DNA from: Candidatus Hatepunaea meridiana
Lineage (GTDB): Bacteria; Electryoneota; AABM5-125-24; Hatepunaeales; Hatepunaeaceae
DNA length: 47,877 nt
NCBI GenBank assembly: GCA_030765125.1
Contig: JAVCDD010000051.1
Coordinates: 1 to 47,877 of the forward strand
Direction of reading: 5' to 3'
The first letter of the stretch is position 1; the number at the start of each line of letters is the position of its first letter. This document shows, piece by piece, positions 34,014 through 42,687 of this stretch. The position numbers and the translations under genes are program-made. Below the pieces are notes generated by a model. That model had not been told where the DNA came from and did not search any database. It worked only from the letters and a program-made list of their open reading frames with translations.

Positions 34014-35066
34014 ATGAACCATTTTTTTAAACATTTCATCATCACAGCCTTCTTATTGGCTGGCGCTTGTTCAGTTACAGCACGAGTTACAATTAATTCC
34101 GCAGACCTGAATCTTACACCCGGAGTCGTTATGACTAAAGTAACTTCCGGAGAGTTAATTGAAGTAGATTTAGGCGAGTCCGGAGAGAATCAATCATGGG
34201 ACTTCTCAGACATAGAAGGGATTGAATATCGCGAGTGTATTGTAGAACCTGAAGGAAGACCCGGTGCAGATCTCTTTCAGGACGCAAATATCTGCTGGTA
34301 CCAAGAGGTTCCGGAGGGTGAGATGCAGGTTTTTGCTTATGCGAATATTAATGAAGAGCGTCTCGACTATCTGGGCATTGGATTTTACTCACCGCAAATG
34401 GATTCAGCTTTTTCGGTTCGGGTTGAATCAGAAGGGCCTATATATTCTTTCCCCGTGAGATACAGGGATGAGTGGGATGTGGTAACCATTTCCGATTTCA
34501 TGGGAACAACGATTACCGATTCCATTCACAATGTTGTAGATGCCTGGGGTACTATTACAGATGTGGCAGGTGAGTTTGAATGCCTCAGGATTCAGCAATT
34601 CACCCGATCCACACAGGAAGGTGAAAATATTGAAACTTATACAGAGTATGCGTATAGCTGGGTTGCTCCCGATTTTGGTATGATAGTCTCAATCGAATCC
34701 GAAGAAAACGAGGAGAATCCGGATTTCACATCAGGCGAATTTACCCGGACGGTCAGCATAGATAGAGTTGGCGTATTTGACCGAACAAATCCAGGGATTC
34801 TCACTTGCAGCGCTCTTGACCCAGCCTATCCTAATCCATTCAACCCCCAGACAAATCTGCGATTCACAGTTGTACAACCAGGCGTGGTTACTATCAACAT
34901 CTGTGATATAAACGGACGGGTAGTTGCCGGTGTAGTCAACGGTTATTACAAGCCGGGAAGTTATCAAGCTCCCTTTAAGGCTCTTAATCTAAGTTCCGGT
35001 GTGTATTTTGCCAAATTCGCAACTAAGGATGTTAGCCAGTCACAGAAGTTACTGTTGACGAAATAA
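34014..35066 (+). CDS. Secreted protein with T9SS sorting tail
   Basis: This 350-residue exported protein has a signal peptide at 1-23 (ending VTA) after AAGGA. Residues 24-260 form an acidic domain I do not recognise; its W-[DN]-F-S (NQSWDFSDI) and later GEFECLRIQQFTRS resemble domains seen in other FCB secreted proteins. From A271 (AYPNPFNP) to the C-terminal LLLTK is a type A sorting domain with DINGRVV and LSSGVYFAKF. It should be surface-exposed or released. It stands between the Gld-type operon and recR, with palindromes on both sides. Confidence 0.8.
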   Translation: MNHFFKHFIITAFLLAGACSVTARVTINSADLNLTPGVVMTKVTSGELIEVDLGESGENQSWDFSDIEGIEYRECIVEPEGRPGADLFQDANICWYQEVPEGEMQVFAYANINEERLDYLGIGFYSPQMDSAFSVRVESEGPIYSFPVRYRDEWDVVTISDFMGTTITDSIHNVVDAWGTITDVAGEFECLRIQQFTRSTQEGENIETYTEYAYSWVAPDFGMIVSIESEENEENPDFTSGEFTRTVSIDRVGVFDRTNPGILTCSALDPAYPNPFNPQTNLRFTVVQPGVVTINICDINGRVVAGVVNGYYKPGSYQAPFKALNLSSGVYFAKFATKDVSQSQKLLLTK

Positions 35067-35094
35067 GTGCTTTGGTCATTCCCACTATAGAGCA

Positions 35095-35166
35095 AGCGTA
35101 CAGAGTGCGCGCTTCAGCGCGTATTAGCTATATACCTAACGCGCTGAAGCGTGCACTCTGTACGCT
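35095..35166. repeat. Palindromic element, family E
   Basis: Arms 35095-35122 and 35139-35166 are complementary at 27 of 28 positions (AGCGTACAGAGTGC start). Each arm contains a nested GCGC..GCGC hairpin. The small palindrome at 2416-2434 has a similar style. It follows the sorted-protein gene by 28 bases. Confidence 0.8.
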
Positions 35167-35293
35167 ATTTTCATACTTAAAAGACATACCATAAGGTGTG
35201 TCCTTTTTCTTTTTTATCATATTTATCCTTGATAATGATTGTGAAATATATTACATTTAAAAACTCTGTTAATAAATTACGAGTTTTAACTAA

Positions 35294-35914
35294 ATGATTG
35301 ATAAAACACCTCCTTCCGGTCTGCCGCCTGCTGTTCTGTCATTGGCGGAAGTATTGTCTAATTTCCCCGGTGTAGGTCGTAAGTCTGCTCTTCGGATGGC
35401 AATGCACGTGTTGCGTAATCCAAGAGATTTTGCTCAATCGCTGTCGGATGCTCTCATAGCTGTTAAGGATCGAGTCGGGTTTTGCCAGACTTGCTGGACG
35501 CTCTCCGAAGAAAACCCCTGCCCTATCTGCACCGATACACACCGCGACCATAGCTTGATCTGTGTGGTGGAAGAATCAGGCGACGTTATCGCCATCGAAC
35601 GTACCAGCAGTTGGCACGGCGTATATCACGTACTTGGCGGAGCAATCTCACCCCTGGACGGTATCGGTCCAGATCAAATCAGACTCGATAAACTGCTCGA
35701 CCGAATTGAAGCAGGAAACATCAGTGAAATAGTCGTAGCCACCAACCCAACGTCAGAAGGCGAAACAACCGCCTTATACATCGCCCGCATCTGTAAACCT
35801 ATGGATGTAAAGGTCACTCGCATCGCCCGCGGCATCCCAATGGGCAGCGATATCGAATTGGTGGACGACAACACATTGCTACAGTCGCTGGAGGGACGGG
35901 CGGAGATGAGGTAA
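35294..35914 (+). CDS. recR: Recombination protein RecR
   Basis: This 206-residue protein has the RecR architecture: helix-hairpin-helix (LSNFPGVGRKSALRMA, 22-37), C4 zinc finger (C64, C67, C76, C79), Toprim domain (LICVVEESGDVIAIE, and VVATNPTSEGETTALYIAR) and a Walker-B-like C-terminus. It loads RecA at gaps with RecO. In many genomes recR follows dnaX-ybaB; that context is absent here. No clear Shine-Dalgarno. Its TAA overlaps the ATG of the ORF6N remnant by one base. Confidence 0.96.
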   Translation: MIDKTPPSGLPPAVLSLAEVLSNFPGVGRKSALRMAMHVLRNPRDFAQSLSDALIAVKDRVGFCQTCWTLSEENPCPICTDTHRDHSLICVVEESGDVIAIERTSSWHGVYHVLGGAISPLDGIGPDQIRLDKLLDRIEAGNISEIVVATNPTSEGETTALYIARICKPMDVKVTRIARGIPMGSDIELVDDNTLLQSLEGRAEMR

Positions 35915-36135
35915 TGAAAGGAGAGGGGAACAAAGTAGCTCAGGGAACCGAGGTGTTGCCTGTCGAAAAGATAGAGCAGCTAATTTGGTTGATCCGAGGC
36001 GAGAAGGTTATATTAGATTCTGATATTGCTGCTTTATATGGAGTTGAGACAAAAGTTCTCCTCCAGGCAGTCAGACGAGGACGTCTGACTGCAGGATTGC
36101 AAAGATTTCCAATAGTTAACACAGAATCCAGGTGA
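35914..36135 (+). pseudogene. Truncated ORF6N-domain gene
   Basis: The 73-codon frame begins like an ORF6N (KilA-N-related phage antirepressor) protein: EVLPVEKIEQLIWLIRGEKVILDSDIAALYGVETKVL, where members continue with L-N-x-A-V-x-R-N-x-x-R-F-P-x-D-F. Here the sequence after QAVRRG is replaced by translated palindrome (36067-36092), then LQRFP, and ends within 10 residues. Typical members are over 150 residues, so this is a remnant. It is coupled to recR by TAATG. Insertion of a short palindromic repeat probably broke it. Confidence 0.75.
36067..36092. repeat. Short palindrome inside the ORF6N remnant
   Basis: An 11-base stem (GCAGTCAGACG, 36067-36077) with an AGGA loop pairs with 36082-36092. 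Inner bases match the CAGACG...CGTCTG hairpins at 15277-15358. Confidence 0.85.
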
Positions 36136-36141
36136 AAATCT

Positions 36142-36204
36142 AAGGACGAGGTGAGAAGAATGAAATGTTAAATCCTGTTAATCCTGTTAATCCTGTAAAA
36201 AAAA
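36142..36204. repeat. Left flanking repeat of the M3 array
   Basis: AAGGACGAGGTG... (36142-36170) matches 42012-42040 at 24 of 29 bases. It is followed by tandem TTAATCCTGT units (36170-36196) and an A-run, which recur at 42111-42143. Confidence 0.65.
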
Positions 36205-36234
36205 GAACTGATAAATAATTGGAGTGTAAGCAAA

Positions 36235-37983
36235 ATGGTAGAAAATCGTTTAAATAAATTAACACGTCCCTCAAAGGAATACCCGCGCAGCTTTGTGCCG
36301 GATGATTTGGATTTTTCTGAATGGGAGAATCTTGAACCGCTTTATAAGAATCTGCTCGATAGGAAACTCGACAGCAAGGAAGCGCTTGAGCAATGGTTTC
36401 TTGACAGTAGCGAGCTTAGCGCCGTAGTGTCTGAAGAGGGATCACGTCGGCATATAGCTAATACTTGTGCAACCAATGACGACAAGCTTGAAAAGGCACA
36501 CCTTCATTTTGTGCAGAATATTGTACCAAAAATTGAACCATTCGGAAATGATCTAAATCTGAAACTGCTCGATTGTCCTCATTTGAAAGAACTTGATCAA
36601 AACCGTTATGAAGTTTACATCCGGGATTGTCGCAATGATATTGAGCTGTTTTGCGAAGAAAATATCCCTATTCAGGTTGAAATAGCCAAACTATCTCAAG
36701 AATACAACAAAATATTCGGCTCAATGACAGTGAATTATAAAGGTAAAGAATATCCCGTCCCTCAAATGGCGCTATTTCTTCAGCAAAATGATCGCGAACT
36801 CCGCTTTGAAACCTTTAAATTAACTGCTGAACGAATGCTTGAAGATTCAGAAAAACTGGATGATCTTTATGATAAAATGCTCAAGCTTAGGGTTCAAGTC
36901 GCGAAAAACGCGGGCTTTGATAATTTCGTTGACTATCAATTTCGCGCTTGGGGGCGTTTCGATTACAAACCGGAGGATTGCTTCGATTTCCATAATGCGA
37001 TTGAAAAATACGTCGTACCATTAACATTAAAGATGGCGGAAGACAAGAAACAAGGATTGAACATTGACTCATTACGTCCTTGGGACACTCTCGTTGATCG
37101 TTATGGTAGAGATCCGCTCAAACCATTTGATACAACCGATAAATTAGTAAGTGGCTGCCGTGAAATATTTGGCAAGGTTGACGCTGAATTAGGCGATAAC
37201 TTCCAGAAGATAATTGACCTCGGATTGCTCGATCTCGACAGCCGCAAGGGAAAAGCGCCCGGTGGTTATCAATCATCACTGACGGAAATGCGTTTACCGT
37301 TTGTTTTCATGAATGCTGTTGGCATTAATAGAGATGTCACTACTTTGTTGCATGAAGGAGGTCACGCCTTCCATCAGTTTGCAGTTCGCGATGAACGAAT
37401 CCTCAGTTATCGGCATTCACCAACTGAGTTCGCTGAAGTTGCCTCAATGAGTATGGAACTGCTCGGCGCATCATATCTTGAGAAATTCTATAATCCTGGC
37501 GATGCCGCTCGAGCACGACGAGCGCACCTTGAAAAAACGATTGAGTTACTGCCGATGATAGCAATGGGAGATGCCTTTCAGCATTGGGTATACACACATC
37601 CGGAGCATACATCAAAGGAGCGGTCTGATTATTGGGTTGGTTTAGGCGAAAGGTTTGGGCGAGGTGTTGACTGGACTGGATTCGAGGAAACGCATCGTTT
37701 CTCCTGGCACGGCATTATGCACATCTTTGTGATACCTTTCTATTTCATAGAGTATGGAATTGCGCAGCTCGGCGCTTTACAAGTGTGGCAAAACAGCATT
37801 AAAGACAAAAAGAACGCTGTCAAAGCATATAAATCTGCATTACGATTAGGTGGTTCAAGACCGTTGCCGGAATTATTTAAGGCAGCTAACACAAAATTCG
37901 ATTTCTCCGATAAAATTATTCAACCGCTTATGGCAGAAGTAACCGAAGAAGTTAAACAGCAGGGGAAGTTAGAAAGTAGGTAA
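36235..37983 (+). CDS. M3-family oligoendopeptidase, copy 1
   Basis: This 582-residue M3 metallopeptidase has no signal peptide, so it is probably cytoplasmic and degrades short peptides. The zinc motif HEGGHAFH lies at 373-380 (H373, E374, H377). The third ligand is probably E401 in EFAEVASMSMELL. The substrate-side His/Tyr region HGIMHIFVIPFYFIEYGIAQLGALQVW near 500-530 is intact, as in PepF-type members. GGAG lies about 10 bases before the ATG. It is the first of three tandem paralogues; copy 2 is the closer relative. Expansion of this gene suggests reliance on peptide degradation. Confidence 0.92.
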   Translation: MVENRLNKLTRPSKEYPRSFVPDDLDFSEWENLEPLYKNLLDRKLDSKEALEQWFLDSSELSAVVSEEGSRRHIANTCATNDDKLEKAHLHFVQNIVPKIEPFGNDLNLKLLDCPHLKELDQNRYEVYIRDCRNDIELFCEENIPIQVEIAKLSQEYNKIFGSMTVNYKGKEYPVPQMALFLQQNDRELRFETFKLTAERMLEDSEKLDDLYDKMLKLRVQVAKNAGFDNFVDYQFRAWGRFDYKPEDCFDFHNAIEKYVVPLTLKMAEDKKQGLNIDSLRPWDTLVDRYGRDPLKPFDTTDKLVSGCREIFGKVDAELGDNFQKIIDLGLLDLDSRKGKAPGGYQSSLTEMRLPFVFMNAVGINRDVTTLLHEGGHAFHQFAVRDERILSYRHSPTEFAEVASMSMELLGASYLEKFYNPGDAARARRAHLEKTIELLPMIAMGDAFQHWVYTHPEHTSKERSDYWVGLGERFGRGVDWTGFEETHRFSWHGIMHIFVIPFYFIEYGIAQLGALQVWQNSIKDKKNAVKAYKSALRLGGSRPLPELFKAANTKFDFSDKIIQPLMAEVTEEVKQQGKLESR

Positions 37984-38021
37984 TTTTCTAACCGTAGACT
38001 TCGCAGATTATTAAACCTCTT

Positions 38022-38146
38022 CTGTCATTCTGCGAAGGCTGGAATCCATTTAACATCTTGTCATTCCAGCGAAAGCCGGAATACATTTAACATCCTGAAC
38101 TTACGACATCTATATTCTGGCTTTCGCCGGAATGACAAAGTGATTT
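38022..38146. repeat. Compound family A repeat
   Basis: Two direct copies of an approximately 37-base unit (TGTCATTC..GCGAA...CATTTAACATC; 38022-38056 and 38059-38095) are followed by an inverted copy (about 38114-38140). Sequence is a degenerate form of the 11480-11569 arms. It lies between M3 copies 1 and 2. Confidence 0.75.
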
Positions 38147-38231
38147 CTAAAAGGAATGACAAAATAATGAAAATATTATAAAAAATAGAGTTTTTCAGCA
38201 AACCTAAAATAAACATAAGGAGTTTAGGAAA

Positions 38232-39983
38232 ATGGTAGAAAATCATTTAAAAGAATTAACCCGTCCCTCGAAGGAGTTCCCGCGCAATTTCGTGCCGGAT
38301 GATCTGGATTTATCTAAATGGGAAAATCTTGAACCGTTGTTTAAGAACCTGCTCGACAGGAAACTCGACAGCAAGGAAGCGCTTGAGCAATGGCTGCTTG
38401 ACAGCAGCGAGCTTAGCGCCGTAGTATCCGAAGAAGTATCCCGGCGGTATATTGCCAAGGACTGTGCGACGGATAACCCCGAGCTCGAAAAAGCCTTCCT
38501 TCATTTCGTGACAGACATCGCGCCTAAAGTAAAGCCATTCGATTCTAAACTGGACCGGAAGTTCATCGAGTGTCCTTACTTGAATGAACTTGATCAAACC
38601 CGTTATGAAGTATATATACGGGATTGTCGTAAAGACATTGAACTATTCCGTGAGGAAAACATTCCCGTTCAGGTTGAGATTGAAAAACTATCTCAGGAAT
38701 ATAATAAGATATTCGGCGCTATGACGGTGAATTATAAGGGCAAGGAATATCCCATCCCGCAAATGGCGGTATTTCTTCAGCAAAAGGATCGCGAAATCCG
38801 CTTTGAAACCTTTAAACTAACTGCTGAACGGAAGCTCGAGGATGCCGAAAAGCTGGATGAACTTTTCGATAAAATGCTCAAGCTTAGAGTTCAAGTTGCT
38901 AAGAATGCAGGTTTTGATAATTTTGTTGATTATCAGTTTCGCTCCTGGGGTCGTTTCGATTATACACCGGAGGATTGCCTAATTTTTCATAACGCCGTTG
39001 AAAAACACGTTTTACCTTTGACTCTGAAGATGGCTGAAGATCGAAAACAAGGGCTCAAGATTGATCCATTACGCCCCTGGGACACAGGCTGTGATCGTTA
39101 TGGTAGAGACCCACTTAAACCTTTTAAGACTGCTGAAGAATTGGTCAGTGGCTGCCGTGAAGTATTCGGTAAGGTTGACACTGAATTAGGTTATAACTTC
39201 CAGAAAATGATTGATCTGGGACTGCTCGATCTCGATAGCCGCAAGGGAAAAGTTCCCGCTGGTGGTTACCAAGTACCATTGGCAGAAGTACGTTTACCAT
39301 TCATCCTTATGAATGCAGTTGGAATTCACTTTGACGTCAATACCTTGATACACGAGGGTGGTCACGCCTTCCATAATTTTGCAGCGCGAGACGAAACAAT
39401 ACACGGCTACAGGCAAGCTCCACTAGAATTTTGCGAAGTTGCTTCAATGAGTATGGAATTGCTAAGCACACCCTATCTTGAGGCATTCTATAGTCCTGGT
39501 GATGCTGCGCGAGCACGGCGAGGGCACTTTGAACAGACGATTGGTTCACTGCCGATGATAGCAATGGGAGATGCTTTCCAACACTGGATTTACACACATC
39601 CAGAGCATACATCAAAGGAACGGTCAGATTATTGGATTAGTTTAGGCAAACGGTTTGGTCGCGGTATTGACTGGACAGGATTTGAAGAGGCACATCGTTT
39701 TAGTTGGCACGGTATTATGCATTTCTTTGCGATACCTTTCTATTTCATTGAATACGGAATTGCCCAGCTCGGTGCATTGCAGATGTGGCAAAACAGCCGT
39801 AAAGACAAGAAAAAAGCCATCGAGGCTTATAAGTCAGCGTTGAAATTAGGCGGTTCACGACCATTGCCGGAACTGTTTAAAGCGGCAAATATAAAGTTCG
39901 ATTTCTCCGATAATATCATACAACCACTAATAGCAGAAGTAACCGAAGAAGTTAAGCGACAAGGGAAATTGGAAAGTAGGTGA
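38232..39983 (+). CDS. M3-family oligoendopeptidase, copy 2
   Basis: This 583-residue close paralogue of the preceding gene opens with nearly the same residues (MVENHLKELTRPSKEFPR). The zinc motif HEGGHAFH starts at H374, with EFCEVASMSMELL after it. All three predicted zinc ligands are kept, so it should be active. Differences cluster in the middle region (about 260-300) and around the specificity loop HGYRQAP (HSPT in copy 1). GGAG precedes the ATG. The nearly identical ends (TEEVKQQGKLESR / TEEVKRQGKLESR) point to recent duplication. Confidence 0.92.
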   Translation: MVENHLKELTRPSKEFPRNFVPDDLDLSKWENLEPLFKNLLDRKLDSKEALEQWLLDSSELSAVVSEEVSRRYIAKDCATDNPELEKAFLHFVTDIAPKVKPFDSKLDRKFIECPYLNELDQTRYEVYIRDCRKDIELFREENIPVQVEIEKLSQEYNKIFGAMTVNYKGKEYPIPQMAVFLQQKDREIRFETFKLTAERKLEDAEKLDELFDKMLKLRVQVAKNAGFDNFVDYQFRSWGRFDYTPEDCLIFHNAVEKHVLPLTLKMAEDRKQGLKIDPLRPWDTGCDRYGRDPLKPFKTAEELVSGCREVFGKVDTELGYNFQKMIDLGLLDLDSRKGKVPAGGYQVPLAEVRLPFILMNAVGIHFDVNTLIHEGGHAFHNFAARDETIHGYRQAPLEFCEVASMSMELLSTPYLEAFYSPGDAARARRGHFEQTIGSLPMIAMGDAFQHWIYTHPEHTSKERSDYWISLGKRFGRGIDWTGFEEAHRFSWHGIMHFFAIPFYFIEYGIAQLGALQMWQNSRKDKKKAIEAYKSALKLGGSRPLPELFKAANIKFDFSDNIIQPLIAEVTEEVKRQGKLESR

Positions 39984-39991
39984 TTTTACCA

Positions 39992-40053
39992 CAGATTTCG
40001 CAGATTTCACCGATCATATTAATCAGACAATTTAGTAGCATCTGCGAAATCTG
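39992..40053. repeat. Inverted repeat between M3 copies 2 and 3
   Basis: CAGATTTCGCAGAT (39992-40005) pairs perfectly with 40040-40053. The 'accacagatttcgcagatttca' wording belongs to a degenerate intergenic repeat class common in environmental genomes. The rest of 39984-40242 is AT-rich, with no gene seen. Confidence 0.7.
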
Positions 40054-40242
40054 CGGATAATCTCTCTTCCCTAATAGAGAATAATTATTGAAAAACGTAA
40101 TATATTTGCTAATAAATAACATTAAAGCAAAATACTTTCGTAACCCTTAAGAGTATAAAGGTAAGAATTCAACTACGATTCTGCTTCAAAGCGCTATTAT
40201 TTTCCCATATTAGATACATAAATATAGAAACAGCGGCAGTAT

Positions 40243-42009
40243 ATGCCTATTTCGAACGACAATATCATCAACCGCTTATCTGAGTTAAAACGTCCTTCAC
40301 CTGAACATCCAAGACAATTCGTACCGGACGACCTTGACTTATCCGAGTGGAAAAACTTTGAGCCGTTGATTAATAATCTTGCTGATCGCACAATAGATAG
40401 CAAAGAAGCGTTAGAACAATGGCTTATTGACGAAAGCGAACTGAGTGTCGTAATCAGCGAGGAACGCACACGGAGATACGTTGCTGCAACCTGTGCTACC
40501 GATGATAAAGACGCCGAACGATCCTATCTGAATTACATCTCCAAAATAATCCCCAAGATACAACCCTTATGGCATAAACTGGATCAGAAACTGATGAATA
40601 GCGATCAGCTTTATAAATTAGACCAGAAACGGTATAGTATACTGATACGCCACCGCCGTACGCACAACGAGTTGTTCCGCGAGGAAAGCATCCAGTTAAA
40701 TGTGGAAATCACCAAACTCATCCAGCAATATCAAAAGATTATGGGCGGAATGACGGTGGATTTCAAGGGTAATGAGCATACATTGCAACGGATGTGGGTT
40801 TACGTCTATAACCAAGATCGCGACCTACGCAGGGAAGCATGGACAGCAATAATTAAACGTGAGTTACAGGATTCAGAACAAATAGACGAAATCTTCGATA
40901 AGCTGCTTGTGTTAAGGATTCAAGTTGCACGGAATGCAGGATATAATGATTTCAGGATGTACCAGTTCCGTCTCAACAACCGCTTCGATTACACGCCTGA
41001 TGATTGTTTCTTCTTCCACGAAGCTATCGAAAAGTACGTTGTTCCACTCGCTCGGAAGTTACAGGAGGAACGGCGTAAAGTATTGGGTTTGGATACGATT
41101 CGACCCTGGGATAAAAACTGTGATACCGGTTGTACTAAACCACTTAAACCGTTCCAAACAGTAAAACAATTAGTCGACGGCTGTCGGGAGATATTCTATA
41201 AGGTTGATTCGGAATTAGGTGATTGGTTCCAAAAGATGATTGACCTGGGATTATTAGATTTAAGCAGCCGTAAGGGCAAAGCACCCGGTGGATATCAGGT
41301 TGCACTGAGTGAAGTTCGTTTACCTTTTATCTTTATGAATGCCGTCGGGTTAAATAGCGACCTGTTTACCCTTCTCCACGAAGCAGGTCATGCCTTCCAT
41401 CAATTCGCGGTAAGCCACGATCCTATCATGACCTATCGTAGCGCTCCAAAAGAATTTAATGAGGTTGCCTCAATGAGTATGGAACTCCTCGGAAGCGGTT
41501 ATATAGATACATTTTATAATGTCAGGGATGCAGCCCGTGCACGACGTAATATTTTTGAAGATATGACTTGGAAGCTGATATCCGTTGCCATAAACGACGC
41601 ATTTCAACACTGGATTTACACCCATCCAGGACACAGCCCGGATGAACGTTCCGATTATTATGTGAAACTTATTGAACGTTTCGGATCAGGTGTTGATTGG
41701 TCTGGATATGAGGATTTACAACGTAACGCTTGGCACGTAATCGGTCAACTATTCAGAGCGCCGTTTTATTACATCGAGTACGGTATCGCTCAACTTGGTG
41801 CTCTACAGGTCTGGCTCAACAGTCTGAAAGATAAAGAAGAGGCTATTGAAGCATACAAGAATGCTTTAAGTCTGGGTGGTTCGCGATCACTACCGGAACT
41901 GTTCAAAACAGCAAAGACCAAGTTTGACCTTTCTGAGAAAATTATCGAGCCTATGATGATTGAAGTTGCAAATGAAATAGAACGGCAGTGGAAGATGGAA
42001 AGCGGTTAA
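40243..42009 (+). CDS. M3-family oligoendopeptidase, copy 3
   Basis: This 588-residue paralogue is more divergent. The N-terminal RPSPEHPRQFVPDDLDLSEW and C-terminal SLGGSRSLPELFKTAKTKFD align with copies 1 and 2. The zinc motif is HEAGHAFH from H379, the commoner M3 form, with FNEVASMSMELL after it. All ligands are present. The middle helical region and catalytic-cleft loop (RNAWHVIGQLFRAPFYYIEYG, versus HGIMH in the others) differ, so peptide preference may differ. No good Shine-Dalgarno is seen before ATG 40243. It is the oldest split in the array. Confidence 0.92.
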   Translation: MPISNDNIINRLSELKRPSPEHPRQFVPDDLDLSEWKNFEPLINNLADRTIDSKEALEQWLIDESELSVVISEERTRRYVAATCATDDKDAERSYLNYISKIIPKIQPLWHKLDQKLMNSDQLYKLDQKRYSILIRHRRTHNELFREESIQLNVEITKLIQQYQKIMGGMTVDFKGNEHTLQRMWVYVYNQDRDLRREAWTAIIKRELQDSEQIDEIFDKLLVLRIQVARNAGYNDFRMYQFRLNNRFDYTPDDCFFFHEAIEKYVVPLARKLQEERRKVLGLDTIRPWDKNCDTGCTKPLKPFQTVKQLVDGCREIFYKVDSELGDWFQKMIDLGLLDLSSRKGKAPGGYQVALSEVRLPFIFMNAVGLNSDLFTLLHEAGHAFHQFAVSHDPIMTYRSAPKEFNEVASMSMELLGSGYIDTFYNVRDAARARRNIFEDMTWKLISVAINDAFQHWIYTHPGHSPDERSDYYVKLIERFGSGVDWSGYEDLQRNAWHVIGQLFRAPFYYIEYGIAQLGALQVWLNSLKDKEEAIEAYKNALSLGGSRSLPELFKTAKTKFDLSEKIIEPMMIEVANEIERQWKMESG

Positions 42010-42011
42010 GA

Positions 42012-42143
42012 AAGGACGAAGTGCGAAAGACGAAATGTTACTGTTGCCGTAAGGTTTCAAAAGAGTGTAACCTTACAGGAACGAGCATACTATTAAGCAG
42101 TCATTTTAATAAATCCTGTTAATCTTGTTAATCCTGTCAAAAA
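42012..42143. repeat. Right flanking repeat of the M3 array, with inserted hairpin
   Basis: Positions 42012-42040 and 42111-42143 match the left flank at 36142-36204. Between them lies an insert with the stem GTAAGGTT (42049-42056) pairing with 42069-42076, followed by ACCTTACAGGAACG-type sequence that is inverted at 23411-23424. Confidence 0.65.
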
Positions 42144-42147
42144 CTCA

Positions 42148-42585
42148 TTAATCCTCTATCATTCTCAACTTGACTCCAGCCTGATCTAATATTCTATCAA
42201 TATTAGGAGGGTATGTCGCTTCAGCATTTTTATACTCCTCACTATAAATAATCTCTTTCACGCCAGCCGCCGCCAAGTGCTTAATACAATCCCAACACGG
42301 TGAATGGGTAACATACGCCGTAGATCCGAGCGTGCTGACTCCGGCGCGGGCAGCGTTGGCTACGGCATTGCGCTCGGCGTGCTCCGTAGCAATGCAGTGA
42401 CCGTTCATAATCAAATGCCCGACGTCATCGCAATGATCGGCGCCCGGCAGCGATCCGTTATAACCGGTTGATACTATTCGTTTATCTTTCACAATAACAC
42501 AGCCTGCATGCAGCCTGTCGCAGGTTGCCCGAGTGGAAACGTGTTTTGCCAAGGTTAGAAAATATTGATGCCAGGTTTGGCGCAT
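42148..42585 (-). CDS. dCMP deaminase family protein
   Basis: This 145-residue protein carries the zinc-dependent cytidine/deoxycytidylate deaminase signature: H69-A-E71 (TEHAERNAV) and P96-C97-W-D-C100. The N-terminal RQTWHQYFLTLAKHVSTRATCDRLHAGCVIV is typical of dCMP deaminases and the ComEB group. It converts dCMP to dUMP for dTTP synthesis. AAAGGA precedes the ATG. It is convergent with the M3 array. Confidence 0.93.
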   Translation of the reverse strand: MRQTWHQYFLTLAKHVSTRATCDRLHAGCVIVKDKRIVSTGYNGSLPGADHCDDVGHLIMNGHCIATEHAERNAVANAARAGVSTLGSTAYVTHSPCWDCIKHLAAAGVKEIIYSEEYKNAEATYPPNIDRILDQAGVKLRMIED

Positions 42586-42687
42586 TGGTTGTCCTTTGAT
42601 TTTTTTACCGTTGAGAAAGCAGAATTATAAGGATAGCAACACACTGGTAAAGGTTGCATAATTGGAATATAACAAGTGTAACGTCAC

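Noticed and set aside
38022..38146. CRISPR-like direct repeats
   Set aside because: Only two direct units plus an inverted one, with no unique spacers; sequence belongs to palindromic family A.
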